NCBI GenBank assembly: GCA_046303515.1
Contig: JBKCGI010000114.1
Span: 1 to 6,974, forward strand
Source: M2408 sp046303515
Lineage (GTDB): Bacteria; Bacteroidota; Bacteroidia; Flavobacteriales_D; Crocinitomicaceae
Direction of reading: 5' to 3'
Length of the DNA: 6,974 nt
A model generated the notes under the pieces. It saw only the letters and a list, made by a program, of their open reading frames with translations. It had not been told where the DNA came from and did not search any database. Made by a program: the position numbers and the translations under genes. The first letter of the stretch is position 1. The number at the start of each line of letters is the position of its first letter. Positions 1 through 5,490 of this stretch are shown piece after piece.

Positions 1-31
1 TTGCCTATTGAGAAAAGCTGTCGTTACTTTG
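1..31 (+). promoter_or_regulatory. Candidate Bacteroidota-type promoter for the small lipoprotein gene
   Basis: TTG at 1-3 is followed after 20 bases by TTACTTTG at 24-31. This matches the Bacteroidota pattern TTG-N17-23-TAnnTTTG with one mismatch in the second element. The ATG at 36 begins only four bases after this element, so the predicted transcript would start at or very near the start codon. The upstream element touches the window edge, so its full context cannot be judged. Confidence 0.4.
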
Positions 32-35
32 TAAT

Positions 36-287
36 ATGAAAAGATTAACATTCATATTAACAATTTTTATCGGCTTAGGATTTCAATCATGTCAATCAGA
101 ATATTCTGAAAGAATGGCTAAGGCAATTGAATTGAAGAAAAAACATTCAGAAATTCAGAATATCTTAATTGAATCAAAAAATCCTAATTTGAAAGCGACT
201 TTAAATGATATTGAGAAAGAAATCAAAATCCAAGCTGCTATATCTGGAAATGAAGAATTATTCCTAAAAGAGCTTTGGAGAAACTAG
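36..287 (+). CDS. Small putative lipoprotein (83 aa), function unknown
   Basis: I do not recognise a family. The protein starts with a short basic n-region (MKR) and a hydrophobic stretch (residues 4-16), followed by FQSC with Cys19. This fits a loose Bacteroidota lipobox and signal peptidase II processing. The mature part of about 64 residues is polar, rich in Lys, Glu and Ile, and looks fully alpha-helical, possibly a short coiled coil. It has no Cys, His cluster or other enzyme-like motif. The residues after Cys19 (QSEYSE) are only mildly acidic and do not make a clear surface-export signal. The ATG at 36 is supported by the signal sequence directly behind it. The gene converges on the ATL gene with five bases between the stops, and a strong terminator hairpin lies about 70 bases downstream inside that gene. 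It is a real gene by signal-peptide logic, but its function is unknown. Confidence 0.65.
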   Translation: MKRLTFILTIFIGLGFQSCQSEYSERMAKAIELKKKHSEIQNILIESKNPNLKATLNDIEKEIKIQAAISGNEELFLKELWRN

Positions 288-292
288 TAGGA

Positions 293-646
293 TTACAAGG
301 TTAATTCCTTGCTTGGATCCCAAAATAAAACATTAAAGTCTACTACTCTACAATCAAAAACTTGAATCCCTTCAGATTCAAGTTTTTTTTGCATCATATT
401 TTCATCTGGAAAATGATTTTTACCTGTTAAAACACCAATTCGATTGACAACTCGGTGAGCAGGAATTCCTTCTATTTTATGTGATGCATTCATTGCCCAA
501 CCAACCATTCTACTTGATCTTTTGGCACCTAAGTAATTTGCAATTGCACCATAACTTGTAACTCTTCCTTTCGGGATTTCTAGAACGACTGCATATACTT
601 TTTCGAAAAAGTCTTTATTAGCCTCACTTAGTTTGATGGTTTTCAT
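293..646 (-). CDS. Alkyltransferase-like protein (ATL), MGMT DNA-binding domain family
   Basis: This 117-residue protein is the C-terminal DNA-binding domain of the O6-alkylguanine-DNA alkyltransferase family standing alone. Family landmarks are clear: PKGRVTSYGAIA (25-36) with the base-flipping Tyr32, SSRMVGWAM (44-52) with the Arg46 finger, then PAHRVVNR (62-69), and a C-terminal FWDP (108-111). In true methyltransferases the motif is PCHRV and the Cys accepts the alkyl group. Here residue 63 is Ala (codon GCT at 458-460), so the protein cannot be a suicide methyltransferase. Members with Trp or Ala at this place (ATL/YbaZ/Atl1 type) bind O6-alkylguanine lesions and pass them to nucleotide excision repair. 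That role is inferred here from the family. The only Cys, residue 99, is not at the active-site position. The ATG at 646 gives the normal domain length. A promoter lies at 664-691, and the gene probably stands alone. Its 3' part carries an antisense terminator hairpin. Confidence 0.9.
   Translation of the reverse strand: MKTIKLSEANKDFFEKVYAVVLEIPKGRVTSYGAIANYLGAKRSSRMVGWAMNASHKIEGIPAHRVVNRIGVLTGKNHFPDENMMQKKLESEGIQVFDCRVVDFNVLFWDPSKELTL
356..390 (+). terminator. Intrinsic terminator for the small lipoprotein gene, embedded in the ATL gene
   Basis: CTTGAATC (361-368), a six-base loop (369-374) and GATTCAAG (375-382) form a perfect 8-bp stem, followed at once by eight T (383-390). Five A at 356-360 can pair with the first five T, extending the helix to 13 bp. 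The arrangement is that of a rho-independent terminator on the plus strand, 73 bases after the stop at 287. It lies wholly in the antisense of the ATL coding sequence (residues about 87-97). On the minus strand the same hairpin is followed by only five T, so it is weaker there and would be covered by translating ribosomes. Confidence 0.7.
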
Positions 647-663
647 AAATCCATTAATTTTTT

Positions 664-691
664 CAAACTTACATATTTTTTATGTAACCAA
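664..691 (-). promoter_or_regulatory. Promoter of the ATL gene
   Basis: Read on the minus strand, TTG (691-689) is followed after 17 bases by TAAGTTTG (671-664). This is an exact match to the Bacteroidota promoter TTG-N17-23-TAnnTTTG. Transcription would start near 657-659, giving a leader of about ten bases before the ATG at 646. An inverted repeat (669-687) fills most of the spacer. Confidence 0.6.
669..687. repeat. Perfect 7-bp inverted repeat in the ATL promoter spacer
   Basis: TTACATA (669-675) and TATGTAA (681-687) are exact reverse complements around five T (676-680). The repeat lies between the two promoter elements of the ATL gene and overlaps the TAAGTTTG element by three bases. 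This is a typical place for a repressor operator. It sits in the divergent gap and could also affect the gene starting at 723. The sequence is AT-only apart from one C/G pair per arm, so chance is a real alternative. Confidence 0.35.
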
Positions 692-722
692 AAATTAATC
701 GTGTTGTTATAAAATAAAAACC

Positions 723-1040
723 ATGAGAACACTTATTTTGGGAACATTGCTAATTGTAAACGTTTCCTTTTTTGCCCAAGAAATTTCATCCGATTCTCTT
801 GAAGTTTCATCCAGGTTTGATAGAGTCAAGGTGATTCCTAATCCAACAAGTGAAATTTTATTTATTCAAAATGGAGATGAAATCTCGTCTTATCAACTAT
901 TCAACATGCAAGGTGTAAAAGTACAAGAAAGTAAAAATAACCCACAGATAATATCCCTAATTGATGAAGAAATTGGCTATTACTTTTTGATTTTCGAAAT
1001 AAATGGTGAATTCAAAAAGTATAGAATTCAAAAATATTAA
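723..1040 (+). CDS. Small T9SS type A sorting-domain protein (105 aa)
   Basis: Residues 1-19 are a signal peptide (MRTLI..., hydrophobic core, cleavage likely after FFAQ). Residues 35-105 form a complete Por-secretion-tail domain with the usual three blocks: VKVIPNPTSEILFIQ (35-49) with the Asn-Pro turn, a central YQLFNMQGVKVQE strand pair (57-69), and a closing GYYFLIFEINGEFKKYRIQKY (85-105) that ends on a lysine-rich strand. This domain directs proteins through the type IX secretion system, and the PorU sortase normally removes it during cell-surface anchoring. Only about 15 residues lie between the signal peptide and the domain, so there is almost no cargo. The gene may be a true mini-protein, a remnant of a larger secreted protein, or a carrier for a short peptide. 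No frameshifted cargo gene is visible upstream, since ATL is there on the other strand. It is probably co-transcribed with the gene at 1076, and I see no convincing promoter in 647-722 on this strand. Confidence 0.8.
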   Translation: MRTLILGTLLIVNVSFFAQEISSDSLEVSSRFDRVKVIPNPTSEILFIQNGDEISSYQLFNMQGVKVQESKNNPQIISLIDEEIGYYFLIFEINGEFKKYRIQKY

Positions 1041-1075
1041 TTGAACGAAAAGTCTTGTGTGTTGTAAATTAATGC

Positions 1076-1675
1076 ATGAGATTTTTCGTTTATATTTTTT
1101 GCTTCATTTTCTTTAACCTTCATTCCCAATCTGTTTTAGTTTTAGGGAAACCAATTGAATTACAACCTTCAGAAAAATCCATTCAATTTTCCTACAAAGA
1201 CAATTTGCAAGATGTCAACTTGACTAATTATCAAATTGTCTTTGTTTTTTCAACCGGAAATAATTTTCTTCAAAAATCGGATGAAGATTCATTGATTGCC
1301 TATGTTCGCAAAGGTGGAAATTTGTATTTAGGAGCCGAAAACACACCGTTTTTGGAAGAAAGCAACCAAATACTCAAGAGCATCTATAATTTTGAAGCCT
1401 ACGGTGATTTTATTGCAGACACAATGAAAATTGATTCCAATTCAAATTTTGATTTATCTCAGGAAAAAATTTTATCTGGTAGAAGCACTGTTTCTTTTCC
1501 AATCGATTACCGCTTAAAAGTGGAGGCTTGGTCTAATGATAATCCGATTATTTTATCTGGAAAAATAGATCAAGGAAAAATAATAATCGATGGTGGATAT
1601 TCTAGGTTTTATGAAGCAGAAAACTCGAAGAAGTTGCTAGATGAAATTTTGAATTATTTTATATTCAAACCTTAA
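1076..1675 (+). CDS. Exported protein with GATase1/DUF4350-like pattern (199 aa)
   Basis: An uncleaved product would start with a short, very aromatic signal peptide (residues 1-18, ending LHSQ), so the protein is exported. The rest shows an alternating strand-helix pattern. A hydrophobic strand (YQIVFVF, 52-58) is followed by a Ser/Thr-Gly turn, then a helix ending in IAYVRKGGNLYLGAEN (74-89). The last block is QGKIIIDGGYSRFY (166-179). The 'strand, then helix-xxGGxLxLG, then GKIIIxGG' layout resembles DUF4350 and other class I glutamine-amidotransferase-like domains that lack the catalytic Cys, as found beside transport and polysaccharide proteins. I see no Cys-His-Glu triad, so a non-catalytic binding or scaffold role is more likely. 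This assignment is fold-level inference only. The ATG at 1076 is placed exactly before the signal peptide and lies 35 bases after the T9SS gene, suggesting one transcript. Its stop lies one base from the stop of the convergent peptidase gene. Confidence 0.7.
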   Translation: MRFFVYIFCFIFFNLHSQSVLVLGKPIELQPSEKSIQFSYKDNLQDVNLTNYQIVFVFSTGNNFLQKSDEDSLIAYVRKGGNLYLGAENTPFLEESNQILKSIYNFEAYGDFIADTMKIDSNSNFDLSQEKILSGRSTVSFPIDYRLKVEAWSNDNPIILSGKIDQGKIIIDGGYSRFYEAENSKKLLDEILNYFIFKP

Positions 1676-1676
1676 A

Positions 1677-3596
1677 TCATTTTTTTTCTTTCAATAATTC
1701 ATCCATTGTTTTTTTGGAAACAGAATGATAATAAGGTCGAGCTTTTTTGTATACTTTTCTCGCAAACTCAATATTTTGTTTGTCTTTTGCTAGTGTTTTG
1801 TAAATTGGTAATAAGAATTTTCTTCGTCCAATTTTCATTAAAAATGATTCCATATTTGGCCTGATGTCGGTATATCCAGCTTCAATACCAAGTACAAACC
1901 ATTCGGTCATGATTTCTGCATTCCCACAAGCTTTGAAATTTAATTTCTCATCTAAGAGCTGCATTTTTTCTACAGAAATATTTCTAGGAAGTCTTCTGAT
2001 GAAAGCCAACCATTCTTGGGTAATGTGTTTTTCACGTGTTAAGAGGTCCTTCTTCTTTTTTGCCTTGAAGATATTTTTACCAGCAACAAAATCGTCTGCT
2101 AATTTTTGAATGCTTTCAAAACGTGGAGAAATGATTTTAGCGCAATTTTTTGGCATTCCTTTGCCATATAACCATTCTTTTGTGTTGAATTTGATGTTGT
2201 TTGGCTGCAATAATTTTTCGTTCAGGTACTTTTCAAACGTTTCAGTTGTAAGTGTTTTAAATTGATATGTTTTGAAATACTTATTGATGAAAACATCAAA
2301 TTTTTCACGTCCAACAGTTTCTTCTAATGTTTTTAAGAAAAACGCGCCTTTGACATATGCGATTGACGTCATTCCATCATCTGGATCTCTCCCATTCAAG
2401 GCAAGTTTTAAATAGGTATCCTCTGGATGGTCTCCAGCGCTAATTTCCTTTAATTCATTTTCCAATTCTTGAAATTCGATTAAGGCTAAAATGTCAGAAA
2501 CCTCTTTTCCTTGTAAAGATTCCATGATTCTATTCTCAAAATAAACCGTAAATCCTTCATTCAACCAAAAGTCATCCCAAGTGGCATTGGTAACTAAATT
2601 ACCAGACCAAGAATGAGCTAATTCATGCGCAATTACGGTTACTAAGCTTCTATCTCCAGTAATCAGAGTTGGATTAGCAAAAGTAAGTCTTGGGTTTTCC
2701 ATTCCTCCAAAAGGGAAAGAATAAGGTAAAACAATCACATCGTACTGTTCCCATTGGTATTTGCCATAAAGAGCTTCAGCAGCGCCAATCATTTTCTTTA
2801 AATCAACAAATTCCCATGAAACACTTTTCAGCATGGAAGGTTCAGTGTAAACGCCACAATTAGTTCCTAACTTTTTATAAGCTAAATCTCCAACTGCAAG
2901 TGCAATTAAATAAGCTGGAATAGGTTGTTTCATTTCAAAATGATACTTTCCTTCTTCGTTTTTCTTTGTAGGATTTTTGGCACTCATTAAAGCCATCAAT
3001 TCTTTTGGCACTTTTAAGTCTGCTGAGTACGTAATTCTGTTTGAAGGACTATCTTGACATGGAATCCATGTTCGAGTTAATATTGCTTGTCCTTGTGTGT
3101 ATAAATAGGGATGTTTTTTTCCATTCGTCAAAATTGGATCTAACCAATCCAAGGCGTCAGAGTTTTCGGTTGTTTTGTAGTAAATGTTAACGAATGTTGT
3201 ATTTGAGTCGATTTTAACACTTAACGGAGCTCCTAAGATTGGATCTTCAGTGCCAATTACATAGTCAGTATTTTGTTCTTTTCCAGCTTTACCAATTGTT
3301 ACGCGGTTAATTTCTAAGCCTTTAATATCAAAAATTGCTGTGTCAGCTTGGTTGTTTATCATTTCATGGCGTGCAACACCATAAATCGTTTTATTTTCAA
3401 AATCAACTTCCAAGTCGAGATGAATGTGTTTTGTTTTGATTTCATCCAAATTAGCATAGCTGTGTGCATCTCTAATTGGCTGATTAATAATTACTTTTTT
3501 GGATTGCTCCTCGTCTTCTAAAATTTCATTGCTATCGCAAGAAGTTGAAATAATTCCAAGGAGAAAAAGATATATAAAGAAAAATTTGTTAGTCAT
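1677..3596 (-). CDS. M1-family zinc aminopeptidase, leukotriene A4 hydrolase-like lipoprotein
   Basis: This 639-residue protein is a zinc metallopeptidase that removes N-terminal amino acids from peptides. Numbering from the ATG at 3596, residues 1-19 are a lipoprotein signal and Cys20 is the lipidation site, followed by an acidic stretch (DSNEILEDEE) that in Bacteroidota can favour surface display. The N-terminal beta domain holds QGQ (168-170) and IPCQDSP (178-184), as in leukotriene A4 hydrolase (LTA4H). GGMEN (297-301) is the exopeptidase motif. HELAH (324-328) with Glu347 in WLNEG is the HExxH-x18-E zinc site, and Tyr414 matches the transition-state tyrosine. The C-terminal helical domain is present, with GRRKF (590-594). 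Its Arg591 and Lys593 align with the LTA4H pair that binds the substrate carboxylate, so a tri/dipeptide aminopeptidase is likely. The LTA4H residue Tyr378 is Met here, and epoxide hydrolase activity should not be assumed. A GTG codon (3597-3599) directly upstream could also be used, but the ATG is preferred. The gene has its own promoter. Confidence 0.95.
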   Translation of the reverse strand: MTNKFFFIYLFLLGIISTSCDSNEILEDEEQSKKVIINQPIRDAHSYANLDEIKTKHIHLDLEVDFENKTIYGVARHEMINNQADTAIFDIKGLEINRVTIGKAGKEQNTDYVIGTEDPILGAPLSVKIDSNTTFVNIYYKTTENSDALDWLDPILTNGKKHPYLYTQGQAILTRTWIPCQDSPSNRITYSADLKVPKELMALMSAKNPTKKNEEGKYHFEMKQPIPAYLIALAVGDLAYKKLGTNCGVYTEPSMLKSVSWEFVDLKKMIGAAEALYGKYQWEQYDVIVLPYSFPFGGMENPRLTFANPTLITGDRSLVTVIAHELAHSWSGNLVTNATWDDFWLNEGFTVYFENRIMESLQGKEVSDILALIEFQELENELKEISAGDHPEDTYLKLALNGRDPDDGMTSIAYVKGAFFLKTLEETVGREKFDVFINKYFKTYQFKTLTTETFEKYLNEKLLQPNNIKFNTKEWLYGKGMPKNCAKIISPRFESIQKLADDFVAGKNIFKAKKKKDLLTREKHITQEWLAFIRRLPRNISVEKMQLLDEKLNFKACGNAEIMTEWFVLGIEAGYTDIRPNMESFLMKIGRRKFLLPIYKTLAKDKQNIEFARKVYKKARPYYHSVSKKTMDELLKEKK

Positions 3597-3626
3597 CACA
3601 ATACTTTATTTTCAGTAAAAGTGGTG

Positions 3627-3655
3627 CAAAAATAAGGTTTTTATTTTATAAACAA
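3627..3655 (-). promoter_or_regulatory. Promoter of the M1 peptidase gene
   Basis: On the minus strand TTG (3655-3653) is followed after 18 bases by TATTTTTG (3634-3627), an exact TAnnTTTG match. The start of transcription would be near 3620, leaving a leader of roughly 24 bases before the ATG at 3596. This makes the peptidase gene independent of the operon ending at 3728. The rest of the gap (3656-3727) shows no hairpin with a T-run, so I see no intrinsic terminator for that operon. Confidence 0.6.
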
Positions 3656-3727
3656 TAGGAATATGGATAAAAGGACTAATTTGACTCTCTAAGGTGTTGA
3701 TTTACAAGATGAACTATATTTTTTATG

Positions 3728-5059
3728 TTATTTTTTCTTCTTTTTCTTTTTACCAGTAGTCACCTTGTCATCTTCTGTTTTTTTCGTTGTTGAGGCACCA
3801 AAAGTGGTTAGTTCATTTCCAAATTCATCGAAAGTGTGTTCTTCAATCAAAACATCATTTTTATAGACGGCCAATCGTTTTGCTTTTTTATTAGGATAAT
3901 ATTCTTCAAAAGCCCCTTCTCTAATTTCTTTTTTGGCAATAACTTGGCGATCAACTCCGTAAACTACATAAAATTTGTCTTTATATTTGTATGTTTCATT
4001 GATACCTCGTACCAGTTTTTTTCCTTTTAGAAAGTCCCTTTCGTTTTGATCGATACCTCTTTCTTCATGCAATACAATTGGTGAATTTGCACTAACTTCT
4101 TTAAAAATTCTTTGAGATTCCAGTTTATTTGAAAGCTTATCTTGTACTTCTTTTGCTGCTTCCTTTGTTGGACATTCAAATACATCAAATGAAAAATATG
4201 CTTGTTCCTTGCCTGAACCCTTTTTCCATGTTTCTAATACTTGTAAGTCTCCTTGGTAGAAAAATGTTTTAAACTCACCGCTTTTAACATCCATGATCCA
4301 AAATTCGGTGCTTAATAATTTTCCATCACTGTAAAAATAAGTGCATTCCCCATTTTTTTTGCCTTCTTTATAATTTAATTTTTCAATGACTTTGCCTGCT
4401 TTATTGTAATAGAGCACTTCTCCATCCATCAAGCCATTTTTGTAATTGATTTCACGCTCCTTTTTGGAACCAGTAGGGAAATATTTTATTTTTTTACCAT
4501 CTAAAATTCCATTTTTGTAATTTTCAATTAAGGTAGTATCTCCTTTTTTGTTGAAGAAAATTTGTTGACCGTGTTTTTCGCCAGCAAAATAATTCATCTC
4601 CCATGCTACAACACTAACGACTGTGTCGTGGAAATAGGTCCAGTGTCCGTTTTGTTCACCTTGAACGTGAGTTCTGTAAACTTGTGGACATCCTGTTTCG
4701 TAAAAAGTTGTATCCGTTCCATTTTCTTTTCCACCAACGAAATTTACTCTTCTCTCTAAGATTCCATTTTGGTGGCAAGTTTCACATTTCCCAGTGAATG
4801 GTTTGTTTGAATCATCCAGATTTTCAACGTTTTTACTAACAAAAAACACAGTATTTGAATTAGGATCTAATTCTAAACTTTCATTGCAATCAATCACACC
4901 GGGCGTTTTTCCACATTGCCAATCAGTGAATCGTTGTCCTTTTCTTTGTGTTACCAAGGTGTCGCAGCGATTGGATTTTTGAGTTGGCCTATTGATGTCA
5001 AATTGCCCGAAGGACAAAAAATTTAAAGTTAGGAGGCAAATTACTAGTGAAAATTTCAT
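3728..5059 (-). CDS. Exported MORN/YwqK-repeat protein with a CXXCH motif and poly-Lys tail
   Basis: The protein has 443 residues counted from the ATG at 5059. Residues 1-19 are a signal peptide (cleavage after FGQ), so it acts outside the cytoplasm. Its middle is a run of MORN-variant repeats of the YwqK type, with units of the form 'YKNGxxxGxxxYY': clear copies are at about 132-143, 157-170, 180-194, 205-219, 229-243 and 256-269, and a further copy is at about 376-390. Such repeats build an extended beta-hairpin ladder, and their ligand is not known. CETCH (92-96; bases 4772-4786) is a single CXXCH, the c-type haem attachment signature, just before the first repeat. The protein ends in seven Lys (437-443) after a Thr/Lys-rich linker. 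An upstream TTG (5089) would add ten residues ahead of the signal peptide and is less likely. The gene follows the thioesterase by 35 bases in the same direction and is probably the last gene of that operon. Despite the 'YwqK antitoxin' family label, there is no toxin gene beside it. Confidence 0.8.
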   Translation of the reverse strand: MKFSLVICLLTLNFLSFGQFDINRPTQKSNRCDTLVTQRKGQRFTDWQCGKTPGVIDCNESLELDPNSNTVFFVSKNVENLDDSNKPFTGKCETCHQNGILERRVNFVGGKENGTDTTFYETGCPQVYRTHVQGEQNGHWTYFHDTVVSVVAWEMNYFAGEKHGQQIFFNKKGDTTLIENYKNGILDGKKIKYFPTGSKKEREINYKNGLMDGEVLYYNKAGKVIEKLNYKEGKKNGECTYFYSDGKLLSTEFWIMDVKSGEFKTFFYQGDLQVLETWKKGSGKEQAYFSFDVFECPTKEAAKEVQDKLSNKLESQRIFKEVSANSPIVLHEERGIDQNERDFLKGKKLVRGINETYKYKDKFYVVYGVDRQVIAKKEIREGAFEEYYPNKKAKRLAVYKNDVLIEEHTFDEFGNELTTFGASTTKKTEDDKVTTGKKKKKKK

Positions 5060-5094
5060 AGTTTTATTTTTTAAAAGGTGAATCAACAATCATG

Positions 5095-5490
5095 CTATCT
5101 TTTCATTTTTTCGAGTGAACTTTTGAAAAGAGGGTCTAATTCTTGCGTTTTATTTTCTTTAAAGTTATAGGATACAAGCACTGATTTTCCTTTGGTTTTG
5201 ATTTCTTCTCCTACCTTTAATTCGTATGAGAGTATAAAACTAGTTTTCCCGATGTGTTCTGTGAAAACTGTAACGATAGGTTTGTCAGTTAAAAATACCG
5301 GTGCCAAATATTCTATTTCGTTCGTTTTTAATATAATTCCATTTTTGTACCAATCCCATTTTTCTCCTAAATATGAAACCAAATAATGCATGCGTGCAGA
5401 TTCAAAATAATTCAGGTAAATGGCATTATTCACGTGCCCCATTAAATCAATGTCCGAAAAACGAATTTGAATTTTTTGTCCTTGAATCAT
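5095..5490 (-). CDS. Hotdog-fold acyl-CoA thioesterase (4HBT family)
   Basis: This 131-residue protein has the normal length and layout of a single 4-hydroxybenzoyl-CoA thioesterase-type hotdog domain. The diagnostic block is RFSDIDLMGHVNNAIYLNYFESAR between residues 10 and 33. It has the catalytic Asp15 before the central-helix start MGHVNN (17-22), then Tyr25 and Glu30. The rest (IEYLAP 58-63, ISYELK-like strands, GKSVLVSYN near 104-112) is the five-stranded sheet. Members hydrolyse acyl-CoA (or acyl-ACP) thioesters in the cytoplasm, but the substrate cannot be read from the sequence. There is no signal peptide. The ATG (5488-5490) overlaps the TGA of the dehydratase gene (5487-5489) as ATGA, so translation is probably coupled. 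The MORN-repeat gene follows 35 bases after the TAG at 5095-5097. No separate promoter is visible. Confidence 0.9.
   Translation of the reverse strand: MIQGQKIQIRFSDIDLMGHVNNAIYLNYFESARMHYLVSYLGEKWDWYKNGIILKTNEIEYLAPVFLTDKPIVTVFTEHIGKTSFILSYELKVGEEIKTKGKSVLVSYNFKENKTQELDPLFKSSLEKMKR

Noticed and set aside
296..311. Hairpin CAAGG-TTAATT-CCTTG at the lipoprotein/ATL junction
   Set aside because: The stem is only five base pairs and no T-run follows on either strand. The hairpin at 361-382 is far better.
1041..1075. Promoter between the T9SS mini-protein gene and the 199-residue gene
   Set aside because: A TTG is present at 1041-1043, but no TAnnTTTG-like element follows at the right distance.
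1648..1669. Inverted repeat TTTGAAT / ATTCAAA near the 3' end of the 199-residue gene
   Set aside because: The 7-bp AT-rich stem lies inside the coding sequence, and its T-run begins about ten bases away, so it is too weak to call a terminator.
1864..2109. Plus-strand open frame inside the M1 peptidase gene
   Set aside because: It lies antisense to conserved peptidase sequence and has no recognisable domain. The same holds for the plus-strand frames at 3836-4030, 4562-4759, 4794-4982 and 5192-5386.
3597..3599. GTG start one codon upstream of the M1 peptidase ATG
   Set aside because: It adds a single residue, and the adjacent ATG at 3594-3596 is the stronger start directly before the lipoprotein signal.
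3728..5059. Toxin-antitoxin system suggested by the YwqK-type repeat
   Set aside because: The protein is exported, much longer than an antitoxin, and has no toxin-like neighbour. The family label alone is not evidence.
5060..5089. TTG start giving ten extra residues to the MORN-repeat protein
   Set aside because: The extension would sit in front of a normal Lys-plus-hydrophobic signal peptide that begins at the ATG at 5057-5059.
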